Source: an uncultured Candidatus Melainabacteria bacterium (lineage in GTDB: Bacteria; Cyanobacteriota; Vampirovibrionia; Gastranaerophilales; Gastranaerophilaceae). From it: 64,000 nt of DNA. The notes beneath the pieces were generated by a model. That model ran no database searches. It worked only from the letters and a program-made list of their open reading frames with translations, and was not told where the DNA came from. Below, one piece after another: positions 57,222 through 64,000 of this stretch (its first letter is position 1; each line of letters starts with the position of its first letter). The stretch covers positions 1 to 64,000 of the forward strand of contig CAKVCZ010000008.1 in assembly GCA_934726055.1 (NCBI GenBank). The letters run 5' to 3'. The position numbers were made by a program, and so were the translations under genes.

Positions 57222-58535
57222 ATGAATATTTCTGCAATTAACGGGGTTAAAGCTACTAATTTTTCAAAGAATACAAGTTATGTAGAAACAAACAAGGTAA
57301 AAGCTGATAATGTTTCTCAGTATCAATATAGTGCTCTTGATAAGATGGGTTCGTTAGGTAAAAGTTTAGTTCAACAATCTCAAAAACGTTTAGCAGTATC
57401 ATTTACAGGCTGGTCGCCAGAAGCACATAATAAAGAAACTATTGATAAAATGGTTAAAATTATGAAAGATCCTTCTGTAAAGAGGATTGCAGTTTCAGGT
57501 CATACATCTCCTGATGGTGATAGTTTTGGAACATCTTTTGCTATGGCAAATTTGATTAATCAAGCAACAGGTAAAAAAGTAGATGTATTTGTGTTTGGTA
57601 ATAGTTTTCCTGAACGTTATAAATTCTTAGATACAAATCCTGATGTAAATGTAATTGTACATAAACCGGGAAAATATGCAGGTTCAGAAAAAGCTGCACA
57701 AAAATATGGAAAATATGATTTGGCTATTGCTTGTGATTGTGCGGAATCAAAATTAATGGCAGAAGATTACAAAGGCGGGGTTTTAGATAAAGCAAAATAT
57801 TCATTTAAAATTGACCATCATCCATATAAAGAAGAATATAGTGAAAAATACGGTAAAATATTAAACAACAAGTATGCAAAAACAGAAAATTTAATTGATA
57901 CTTCTCTACCTGCTGCAGCTGAAATTGCAATGCAATTTGTTGAACCTTTAGGGTTAAAACCTGAAGAGTTAAGAAAAGAAGCAAAAGATGCTATGTTTAC
58001 AGGAATGTTAACAGATACAGGTTGCTTTAAATTTGCAAACACCCCAATGACATTTGAAGATGCTGCTCTTTTAATGAGAGCCGGTGTGAATAACAGAGAA
58101 GTTAATTTAAATGCAATGGGAAATACTCCTCAAGTTGTTTTAGATACAGAAAAACTAGCATTGAGCAAAATTCAATATGCTGGTAATGGTAAAATTGCAT
58201 ATATTATTGAAGACGATGAAATAAAAGCAGCAAAAAAAGCTTGTAAAGATGCAGGTTATGAACAAGAAGGTAAAGATGCAATAAAAGATACTTGTGGAAG
58301 ATTACCTGAAATTAATGGTGTTGAAGTTGGATTTAAAGTATATGAAGGCTTTGGTGCTGCATCAATTTCAATTAGAAGTAGAAATCTTGACGTATCTGAA
58401 ATAGCAAGAGAATATGGTGGCGGTGGTCATAAAAATGCAGCAGCTTTCCAAATTAAAAAAGGCGATAGAACTCTTGAAGAAACTGTAAATGAATTAATTG
58501 AAAAATTAAATGCAAAATTAGAACAAAATAAATAA
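57222..58535 (+). CDS. DHH/DHHA1 phosphoesterase (NrnA-like) with N-terminal extension
   Basis: 437 residues. Motifs of Mn-dependent DHH hydrolases: GHTSPDGDS, a D in LAIACDC, DHHP, LTDTGCFKF, and the DHHA1 GGGGHKNAA. NrnA-type enzymes degrade short oligonucleotides or 3'-phosphoadenosine 5'-phosphate (pAp). The first ~80 residues are extra: Asn/Ser/Lys-rich, MNISAINGVKATNF and ending VSFTGWSPEAH. Such extensions with a SFTG-like end occur in several proteins of Gastranaerophilales; their role is unknown. An inverted repeat follows the stop. Confidence 0.9.
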   Translation: MNISAINGVKATNFSKNTSYVETNKVKADNVSQYQYSALDKMGSLGKSLVQQSQKRLAVSFTGWSPEAHNKETIDKMVKIMKDPSVKRIAVSGHTSPDGDSFGTSFAMANLINQATGKKVDVFVFGNSFPERYKFLDTNPDVNVIVHKPGKYAGSEKAAQKYGKYDLAIACDCAESKLMAEDYKGGVLDKAKYSFKIDHHPYKEEYSEKYGKILNNKYAKTENLIDTSLPAAAEIAMQFVEPLGLKPEELRKEAKDAMFTGMLTDTGCFKFANTPMTFEDAALLMRAGVNNREVNLNAMGNTPQVVLDTEKLALSKIQYAGNGKIAYIIEDDEIKAAKKACKDAGYEQEGKDAIKDTCGRLPEINGVEVGFKVYEGFGAASISIRSRNLDVSEIAREYGGGGHKNAAAFQIKKGDRTLEETVNELIEKLNAKLEQNK

Positions 58536-58550
58536 ATTTGTTATAATTTA

Positions 58551-58592
58551 AACGACCTTGGCTTTTAAGCTAAGGTCGTTTGTTGTATAATA
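58551..58592 (+). promoter_or_regulatory. Inverted repeat and -10 before metF
   Basis: AAACGACCTT (58551-58560) / AAGGTCGTTT (58573-58582) is a perfect 10-bp stem with GGCT/AGCT-like inner pairs; a T-tract is missing. A TATAAT follows at 58587-58592, 20 bp before the metF ATG. The stem may end the DHH transcript or act in the metF leader. Confidence 0.55.
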
Positions 58593-58611
58593 TTTTTAAG
58601 AGAATATTAAT

Positions 58612-59481
58612 ATGAAAATAAAAGATTTATATATTGACAAAAATGACAAAAAACTTCCTATTTCTTTTGAAATTTTTCCACCAAAAGATGATTTTGATAA
58701 GAAAAAGTTGGAAAATTTGTTTGAACAATTAGAAATTTTAAAAAAATATAATCCATCATTAGTTTCTGTAACTTATGGTGCTGGTGGTTCAAATAAAGAT
58801 ACTTCTTTTGAAATAGTAAAATATTTAGTTGGTATGAAAGTAAATGTTATGCCTCATTTTACTTGTATATGTACCCAAAAAAGTAAAATTGATGAACAAT
58901 TAGAAGAGCTAAAATCAATGAATATAGAAAATATTTTAGCACTTCGTGGCGATGAACCAAACGAATGTGAGATTTGTTATAGAGATTTCAGGTATGCAAA
59001 TGAATTAGTTGAATATTTAAAAATTTCGACTGATTTTTCAATAGGTGTTGCTGGTTATCCGGAAGGGCATATAGATGCTCCTGACTTGAATACAGATATA
59101 CAAAATTTAAAGAAAAAAATTGATGCAGGTGGTGATGTTATTTATACTCAATTATTTTTTGATAATAGTAAAATGTATAAATATATTGAATTGTTGAGGA
59201 CAAATAATATAACTAAACCTGTTGTTGCAGGAATTTTACCTATAATAAGTTATACTCAACTTGATAGAATGTTGTCTTTGGCAAAAGTAACTGTTCCTAA
59301 AAAACTTCTTGAACAGATTGAAAAATATAAAGACAACAGTGATGATATTAAAAAGCTTGGCATAGATTATGCAACAGAACAATGTTCAGATTTGATTGGA
59401 AATGGAATCCAGGGAATTCATTTCTATACGCTAAATAAAGCTTATTCAACTTCACATATATTAGATAATTTAAACATTTAA
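58612..59481 (+). CDS. metF: 5,10-methylenetetrahydrofolate reductase
   Basis: FAD enzyme that makes 5-methyl-THF for methionine synthesis. 289 residues, usual length. ISFEIFPPKDDFDKKKLENL with the catalytic E (the FEIFPPK motif), ILALRGDEP, and TQLFFDNSKMYKYIELLR-type parts are typical. Promoter TATAAT just upstream. The 3' end overlaps the convergent TPR-NHL gene by 4 bp. Confidence 0.93.
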   Translation: MKIKDLYIDKNDKKLPISFEIFPPKDDFDKKKLENLFEQLEILKKYNPSLVSVTYGAGGSNKDTSFEIVKYLVGMKVNVMPHFTCICTQKSKIDEQLEELKSMNIENILALRGDEPNECEICYRDFRYANELVEYLKISTDFSIGVAGYPEGHIDAPDLNTDIQNLKKKIDAGGDVIYTQLFFDNSKMYKYIELLRTNNITKPVVAGILPIISYTQLDRMLSLAKVTVPKKLLEQIEKYKDNSDDIKKLGIDYATEQCSDLIGNGIQGIHFYTLNKAYSTSHILDNLNI

Positions 59482-60326
59482 TTTTGAAGTTTATATCTTA
59501 AAACTGAATTTGAACCTTGGGATGAGATGTATAACATGTTACCTTTCAGATAAAGTCCGTAAGGTTTGTTAATGTTGCCTATTAATATTTTAACTTCACC
59601 ATTTTTTGATATTTTTAAAACATTATTACTTGAGTAATTTGCAACATATATGTTTCCACCAACATCAATTGCTAAGCCAATAGGACCGTTAATTCTTTTA
59701 TCTTTTGAAAAAATAACACGTTTCCCATCAGGAAAAATTTTAGTAATGGTATTATCAGAATAGCAAGCAACATATAGATTTCCAAAATCATCAGTAACCA
59801 TGCCGGTTGGCCCTTGAATACCTTCAAATAGGAACGAATTTTGCGGATATTTAGAGGTATCTACTGATTGAAGCGGTACTTTCAAGTTATATCCCGAACC
59901 ACTGGCTTTTAGTTTATTTACCAATGATTGAGCCGCATCATATTGTGATGCTTTTGATGGAATCATATCCGCATATTTTAGTGCTAATTCATTTTTACCT
60001 AGCTTTTGTGCTATTTTTGCAGCTTTATACAGTGCTTCATAATCTTCAGGTTTTCTTATAGCAATTTGTTCAAATACAACTAATGCCGCATCATATTGTT
60101 TTAAAAATTCAAGGATGCTTCCTAAATTATAATACGCATCAATGAAGTCCGGGCTTATATTAATAGCACTTCTAAAGTATTCTGCAGCTTTTTCATATTG
60201 TCCGATTTTATAATAATCAATGCCTTTATTGTATTCAAGTCTGGCTTCGTTTGCTATATTTTCTGCAAATGCCGAAACTTGAATTGACAATAAAAGTATT
60301 AATACTATTAAACAACGTTTTATCAT
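59478..60326 (-). CDS. Secreted TPR plus NHL-repeat protein
   Basis: 282 residues. Signal peptide (MIKRCLIVLILLLSIQVSAFA, cleavage near residue 21), three TPR units (YNKGIDYYKIGQYEKAAEYF, AYYNLGSILEFLKQYDAALV, ALYKAAKIAQKLGKNELALK), then NHL strands (GPTGMVTDDFGNLYVACYSD, GPIGLAIDVGGNIYVANYSS, PYGLYLKGNMLYISSQGSN). A beta-propeller or open-blade domain in the periplasm or at the cell surface is expected. Begins 1 bp after malQ on the same strand, so likely co-transcribed. Confidence 0.85.
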   Translation of the reverse strand: MIKRCLIVLILLLSIQVSAFAENIANEARLEYNKGIDYYKIGQYEKAAEYFRSAINISPDFIDAYYNLGSILEFLKQYDAALVVFEQIAIRKPEDYEALYKAAKIAQKLGKNELALKYADMIPSKASQYDAAQSLVNKLKASGSGYNLKVPLQSVDTSKYPQNSFLFEGIQGPTGMVTDDFGNLYVACYSDNTITKIFPDGKRVIFSKDKRINGPIGLAIDVGGNIYVANYSSNNVLKISKNGEVKILIGNINKPYGLYLKGNMLYISSQGSNSVLRYKLQN

Positions 60327-60327
60327 A

Positions 60328-62190
60328 TTAGATGTTATTTAAGCTTTCTATTAATTTATGATTTTTCTCTGCAAACTCTTTACCTCTTGATTCTATTGCC
60401 ATTTTTAGAATTTCAGGTAAATCAATAGCGTTAAGTTCTTTATAGTTATTAGGTAATCTTAAAGACCAATTTGCATCGCCTGATGTGCCAGGTACATTGT
60501 AAACATCTTTAATGTTAAAGAAATCAGTAAAGAATATTTGAACATTTTCAGCTTTTGAAGAGAATATTTCAACCAATTTAATCTTTGTTAAAAATTCAAC
60601 ATCTTGAGTCATTTTAACAATGATATCATCTTTATTATCCGCTTCTGCAAATAAATCTTCTACTAAAGCTTTTGCATGTAAATATCCTTCGTGAGTATTT
60701 ACCATAGAATCAGCCCACATAGAAATTGGTCTGTTATCGTGAGTTCCAACCATAGCCCAGCATTTTTCTGTAATATTTTTATGTCTGTATGGATGGTCTT
60801 CTTTTTCAGGAACAACAAATTGAGTTAATCTCATTCCTAATAAACCATATTCTTTAAGAACTGCTGCAACAGGGTTAGTTAGTGTACCAAGGTCTTCACA
60901 AACTATTGAATTTTTGTTTAAGCCTTCTTCTTTTGCTGCTGCAATAACAATTTTTTCAATAAGTCTTCCGTATGCTTTTATTTGTTTTTTAGTTAAATCT
61001 TTAACTCTTTGTTCTTTATCTGCTTCAACTTCTAAATTTAGATTATCTTCAGTGATAACTGCAAATTTAGAAAGGAACGGATGTTCCGGAGAAGAATATA
61101 ATCTTCCTGCACCTTCTTCTATTTTTGGTTTGCAGCCTGCTTTATATACCCAAGGGTCAATTAAACCTACGATATGGTCAATTCTAACTCCACCTTGGTT
61201 TTCTCTGAACATTTTTTTGAAAAGTTCTTTCATTAATAATCCGCCTTCACCAAGCGAACCATCTTCATTAAACATACATTCAGGGTTCATTACAGGGAAT
61301 CCCCATGCTTGTCCGTCTGCTGAGAAGTAGTCAGGAGGACAACCTAGCATCCATCCGTCTAAGAAATATTGTTGATATGCCCAAATATCTCTATCTGAAA
61401 AAGCAACTTGTCTGTCTGCTATCATTTTTATTTTCTTTTTATCTGCGTATTCTTTTGTTTCGTCTGATTGATAACTTAATACAAATTGGCAGAATTTATA
61501 AAAATCAATTTCTCTCGCATATTTATTTTCAATTTCTTCAATTCTTTTTGCGTATTCAAGTTTTTCTTCAATTGTTTTAGGATTGCATAAGTTTTTATCT
61601 GTTTCTGATTTCCATAAAGGCCAGTAATCATTTCCATTATCAACGGATAGTGCTTGATATAGAGCATCTTTATCTAACCAAGTCGCATTATCGTGCTTAT
61701 AAACTTCAAATTGTTTTTTTAATTTTTTTAATGAGGATGTCTTTACAAAATTATCATAAGCTTCATTTAAGGCTTCATCGTGTCTTCGATATGCATAAGA
61801 AAATACTGTTTTATTAACATTTTTGTTAGGGTTTTCATTAACAATGGAGTTGAATGTATCTTCTGATAGAATACCATTCCATTCTTTAGTTGTTAATTGT
61901 TTTAGGTCAATAAATAGTGGGTTACCAGAAAAAATTGTACTTGTGTATGGAGAACTATCACAAGATTTTAGTTTTCCATTGGGACCTAACTGAATAGAAG
62001 TGAATACTCCGGATATGTAGTCAATAACTTCTTTTGCTGCGGTTGAATTGTAATTTCCGTAAGCTGTATCTTCTGATGGAACATCAGGAAAGCTGCTACC
62101 GTGCATAATTAAAGAAAATTGTTTTTTACCCAATGCTTTTAGAGCATCTTTTAAAATTTTTTTTGTTTTTTTGTCTTCTAATAAAACCAT
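60328..62190 (-). CDS. malQ: 4-alpha-glucanotransferase (amylomaltase)
   Basis: GH77 disproportionating enzyme in glycogen/maltodextrin use. 620 residues, longer than the usual 500. GNPLFIDLKQLT, GGVRIDHIVGLIDPW, IVCEDLGTLTNPVAAVL (catalytic E in ED), VGTHDNRPISMWADSM match GH77 blocks; the nucleophile D is in GVRIDH. AAAAGGAG lies upstream. It stands between mutS and the TPR-NHL gene on the minus strand. Confidence 0.93.
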   Translation of the reverse strand: MVLLEDKKTKKILKDALKALGKKQFSLIMHGSSFPDVPSEDTAYGNYNSTAAKEVIDYISGVFTSIQLGPNGKLKSCDSSPYTSTIFSGNPLFIDLKQLTTKEWNGILSEDTFNSIVNENPNKNVNKTVFSYAYRRHDEALNEAYDNFVKTSSLKKLKKQFEVYKHDNATWLDKDALYQALSVDNGNDYWPLWKSETDKNLCNPKTIEEKLEYAKRIEEIENKYAREIDFYKFCQFVLSYQSDETKEYADKKKIKMIADRQVAFSDRDIWAYQQYFLDGWMLGCPPDYFSADGQAWGFPVMNPECMFNEDGSLGEGGLLMKELFKKMFRENQGGVRIDHIVGLIDPWVYKAGCKPKIEEGAGRLYSSPEHPFLSKFAVITEDNLNLEVEADKEQRVKDLTKKQIKAYGRLIEKIVIAAAKEEGLNKNSIVCEDLGTLTNPVAAVLKEYGLLGMRLTQFVVPEKEDHPYRHKNITEKCWAMVGTHDNRPISMWADSMVNTHEGYLHAKALVEDLFAEADNKDDIIVKMTQDVEFLTKIKLVEIFSSKAENVQIFFTDFFNIKDVYNVPGTSGDANWSLRLPNNYKELNAIDLPEILKMAIESRGKEFAEKNHKLIESLNNI

Positions 62191-62209
62191 AGTATTCTCC
62201 TTTTATTGC

Positions 62210-62222
62210 TATGATAATCATA
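62210..62222. promoter_or_regulatory. 13-bp palindrome in the malQ promoter region
   Basis: TATGATAATCATA is a perfect inverted repeat centred on one base. On the minus strand a TGG-TATGAT extended -10 overlaps it and TTGACA lies just upstream, so a regulator bound here could control malQ. Confidence 0.45.
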
Positions 62223-62261
62223 CCATGTCAATAAAATTAGTACACTATTTGTAACTATATC

Positions 62262-64000
62262 TTAAAAAAGATTTAATTGAGGTACCTCTAATTCGACTTT
62301 AGCAGAAGTATTTCTTTTACCTGCCAAATTTTTAGAGTTATTTTTTTGTAAATTTTTCATAATTTCATTAGAACGGTCTAAAACACATTGTGGAAGCCCT
62401 GCCATTTTTGCTACTTGAATGCCGTAGCTTTTACTTGCTCCGCCTTGAACAATTTTTCTCAAGAAAATAATTTCGCCGTCCTTTTCTGAAATAGTAATTC
62501 TGTAATTTTTAATTTGAGGAATAGATTGTGTCATAACATTTAGTTCGTGGTAGTGTGTTGCAAAAATGCATCGTGATTTTAATGTTTTTACGATATATTC
62601 TGCAACAGACCATGCTATTGCAACTCCGTCATATGTACTTGTACCTCTGCCAATTTCGTCCAATAAAATTAAACTTTTTTCGGTTGCAGAGTTTAAAATG
62701 TATGCTGTTTCTACCATTTCAACCATAAATGTAGATTGACCTAAGGTTAAATCATCACTTGCACCTACTCTTGTAAATATTTTATCTACAATTCCTAATT
62801 TAACATAATCTGCAGGCACGTATGAACCTGTTTGAGCCATAAGTGCAATTAATGCATTTTGTCGCATATAAGTTGATTTACCAGCCATATTAGGTCCTGT
62901 TAAAATCATAAATTGAGTTTTATCAATAGAATCAAATGATATATCTAAATCATTTGCCACGTATTCACCCAGAGGCAAAACTAATTCCAAAACAGGATGG
63001 CGTCCGTTTTTTACAATAAAATCAGAACTTTCGTCAATTTCAGGTTTGCAATAATTGTTTTCTAATGCAGCAATTGCAAAAGAATTTAGTACGTCCAATT
63101 TTGCAATGCTTTCTGCTAAGATTCTGACTTTTGATACAAATTCTTTTGAATATTCTTTAAAATCGCAGAATAATTTATATTCAAGTTCTCTCGCTTTAAA
63201 TTGTGCATTTAAAACTTCATCTTCGTGTTTTTTTAATTCATCTGTTATAAATCGTTCTCTATCTGAAAGGGTTTGCTTTCTTATGTAGTTATCAGGTGTG
63301 TATATTAAATTTGGATTAGTAACTTCAATAAAGTATCCAAAAACTTTATTAAAACCTACTTTAAGATTTTTAATTCCTGTTTTTTCTCGTTCTTCTTCTT
63401 CAAATTTACTTAACCAGTTCTCTCCACCTGTGAGTAAATCGTTCAGATAATCCAATTCTCCGTTTACACCATCATTGATTATTCCACCTTCTTTTAAAAG
63501 CATAGAAGGGTTATCTTTGATAGTTCTTTCAATGAGGTTTGCAAAATCATTTAATTCCGATTCAAAGCTTTTAACTTCGTCAAAAATATCTGTATCAATT
63601 ACACTAACTAAGTCAAGTATTTCAGGCAGTTGTTTAAGAGAATCTCTTAAACTAATAAAATCTCTTGGTGTAACAGAACCGTTACTCAAGCGTGTTGCAA
63701 GTCTTTGAATATCGTAAACATTTTCCAAAGTTTCGCTTAAACCATTTCTGGTTTCTTCTAAGTCAATTAATTGAGAAACAAAATCTTGACGTTTTTTTAT
63801 TTGGTTAATGTCTTTTAGTGGTTGACAAATCCAAGAACGTAGAAGTCTTGCTCCCATATTTGTTTTTGTTTTGTCAATTGCCCATAATAGTGAGCCGTAT
63901 TTATTTTTTTCTCTTAATGTTTCGACAAGTTCTAAATTTTTTCTTGTTGATGAATCAATTATCATATATTCAGATAATTCATAATTTTCAATTGTTTCAA
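62262..64000 (-). CDS. mutS: DNA mismatch-repair ATPase MutS (3' part, N-terminus outside window)
   Basis: The frame is open to the right edge (64000), so the mismatch-recognition N-terminal domain is missing here. At least 579 residues remain: the core/clamp domain starting YMIIDSSTRKNLELVE, Walker A TGPNMAGKST, Walker B LILLDEIGRGTSTYDG, then ATHYHELNVM and KIVQGGASKSYGIQVAKMAG with the helix-turn-helix end. C-terminal tail QLNLF resembles a beta-clamp binding peptide. Complete by family; not a truncation in the genome as far as seen. Confidence 0.95.
   Translation of the reverse strand, partial: ETIENYELSEYMIIDSSTRKNLELVETLREKNKYGSLLWAIDKTKTNMGARLLRSWICQPLKDINQIKKRQDFVSQLIDLEETRNGLSETLENVYDIQRLATRLSNGSVTPRDFISLRDSLKQLPEILDLVSVIDTDIFDEVKSFESELNDFANLIERTIKDNPSMLLKEGGIINDGVNGELDYLNDLLTGGENWLSKFEEEEREKTGIKNLKVGFNKVFGYFIEVTNPNLIYTPDNYIRKQTLSDRERFITDELKKHEDEVLNAQFKARELEYKLFCDFKEYSKEFVSKVRILAESIAKLDVLNSFAIAALENNYCKPEIDESSDFIVKNGRHPVLELVLPLGEYVANDLDISFDSIDKTQFMILTGPNMAGKSTYMRQNALIALMAQTGSYVPADYVKLGIVDKIFTRVGASDDLTLGQSTFMVEMVETAYILNSATEKSLILLDEIGRGTSTYDGVAIAWSVAEYIVKTLKSRCIFATHYHELNVMTQSIPQIKNYRITISEKDGEIIFLRKIVQGGASKSYGIQVAKMAGLPQCVLDRSNEIMKNLQKNNSKNLAGKRNTSAKVELEVPQLNLF

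Noticed and set aside
1..64000. CRISPR arrays, insertion sequences, restriction-modification or toxin-antitoxin genes
   Set aside because: None recognised on either strand: no spaced repeats, transposase, methyltransferase or typical toxin-antitoxin pair.

Overview
The window reads as a low-GC bacterial chromosome carrying one complete prophage of about 44.2 kb. The host genes suggest a non-photosynthetic relative of Cyanobacteria of the Gastranaerophilales (Melainabacteria) type, or another AT-rich gut bacterium. The reasons are the rpmG / tRNA-Trp / secE / nusG / rplK / rplA order, glycogen genes (glgA, malQ), a signal-peptide TPR-NHL protein, and a DHH phosphoesterase with a long N-terminal extension ending in a SFTGW-like motif. 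The host assignment is inference; the gene identities are stronger.

Left host flank (1-4401, nearly all minus strand): the N-terminal part of a secreted repeat-rich adhesin-like protein, tmk, rplA, rplK, nusG, secE and an intact tRNA-Trp. Similar stem-loop elements lie just upstream of rplK and of rplA and resemble L1 autoregulatory sites.

Prophage (4362-48571): exact 40-bp repeats at both ends (attL 4362-4401, attR 48532-48571) cover the 5' half of tRNA-Trp. The integrase lies beside attL and an excisionase-like gene beside attR. The leftward late operon (5906-30126) has the order of a T7-type virion: small terminase, portal, scaffold, capsid, two tail-tube genes, a GNAT-like internal protein, further internal virion proteins, a 1603-aa ejection-type protein, tail fibres, lysis genes and large terminase. 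No phage RNA polymerase is present. The rightward genes form an accessory/early block (31000-37076: MoxR-type AAA ATPase plus a VWA-like partner, zinc-ribbon/HRDC protein, many small proteins), a recombination block (YqaJ exonuclease, RecT, SSB, MazG, YopX), a leftward CI-type repressor (44179-44829), and a replication block (initiator, DnaB-type helicase, RusA, HNH-like, Xis). A 10-bp element (TTAGTAAACT and its complement), or its GTAAAC/GTTTAC core, recurs at five regulatory regions and is the likely operator. Several transcription units begin with a short hairpin terminator before the first gene. A ~243-bp nested inverted repeat lies in the 870-bp gap between the late and early operons.

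Right host flank (48572-64000): rpmG, now cut off from tRNA-Trp and secE; a four-gene leftward operon (MotA-like, MotB/OmpA-like, UPF0210, unknown); a divergent 1118-aa zinc-ribbon / cyclase-like / ATPase-like / TPR protein that appears to be read from a leaderless mRNA; glgA; a DHH phosphoesterase; metF; a TPR-NHL protein; malQ; and most of mutS, cut by the window edge.

The integration is unusual because the 5' half of the tRNA was replaced. The tRNA-Trp-secE-nusG-rplK-rplA unit is therefore separated from its rpmG promoter and must now be read from phage DNA, most simply by read-through from the integrase gene.
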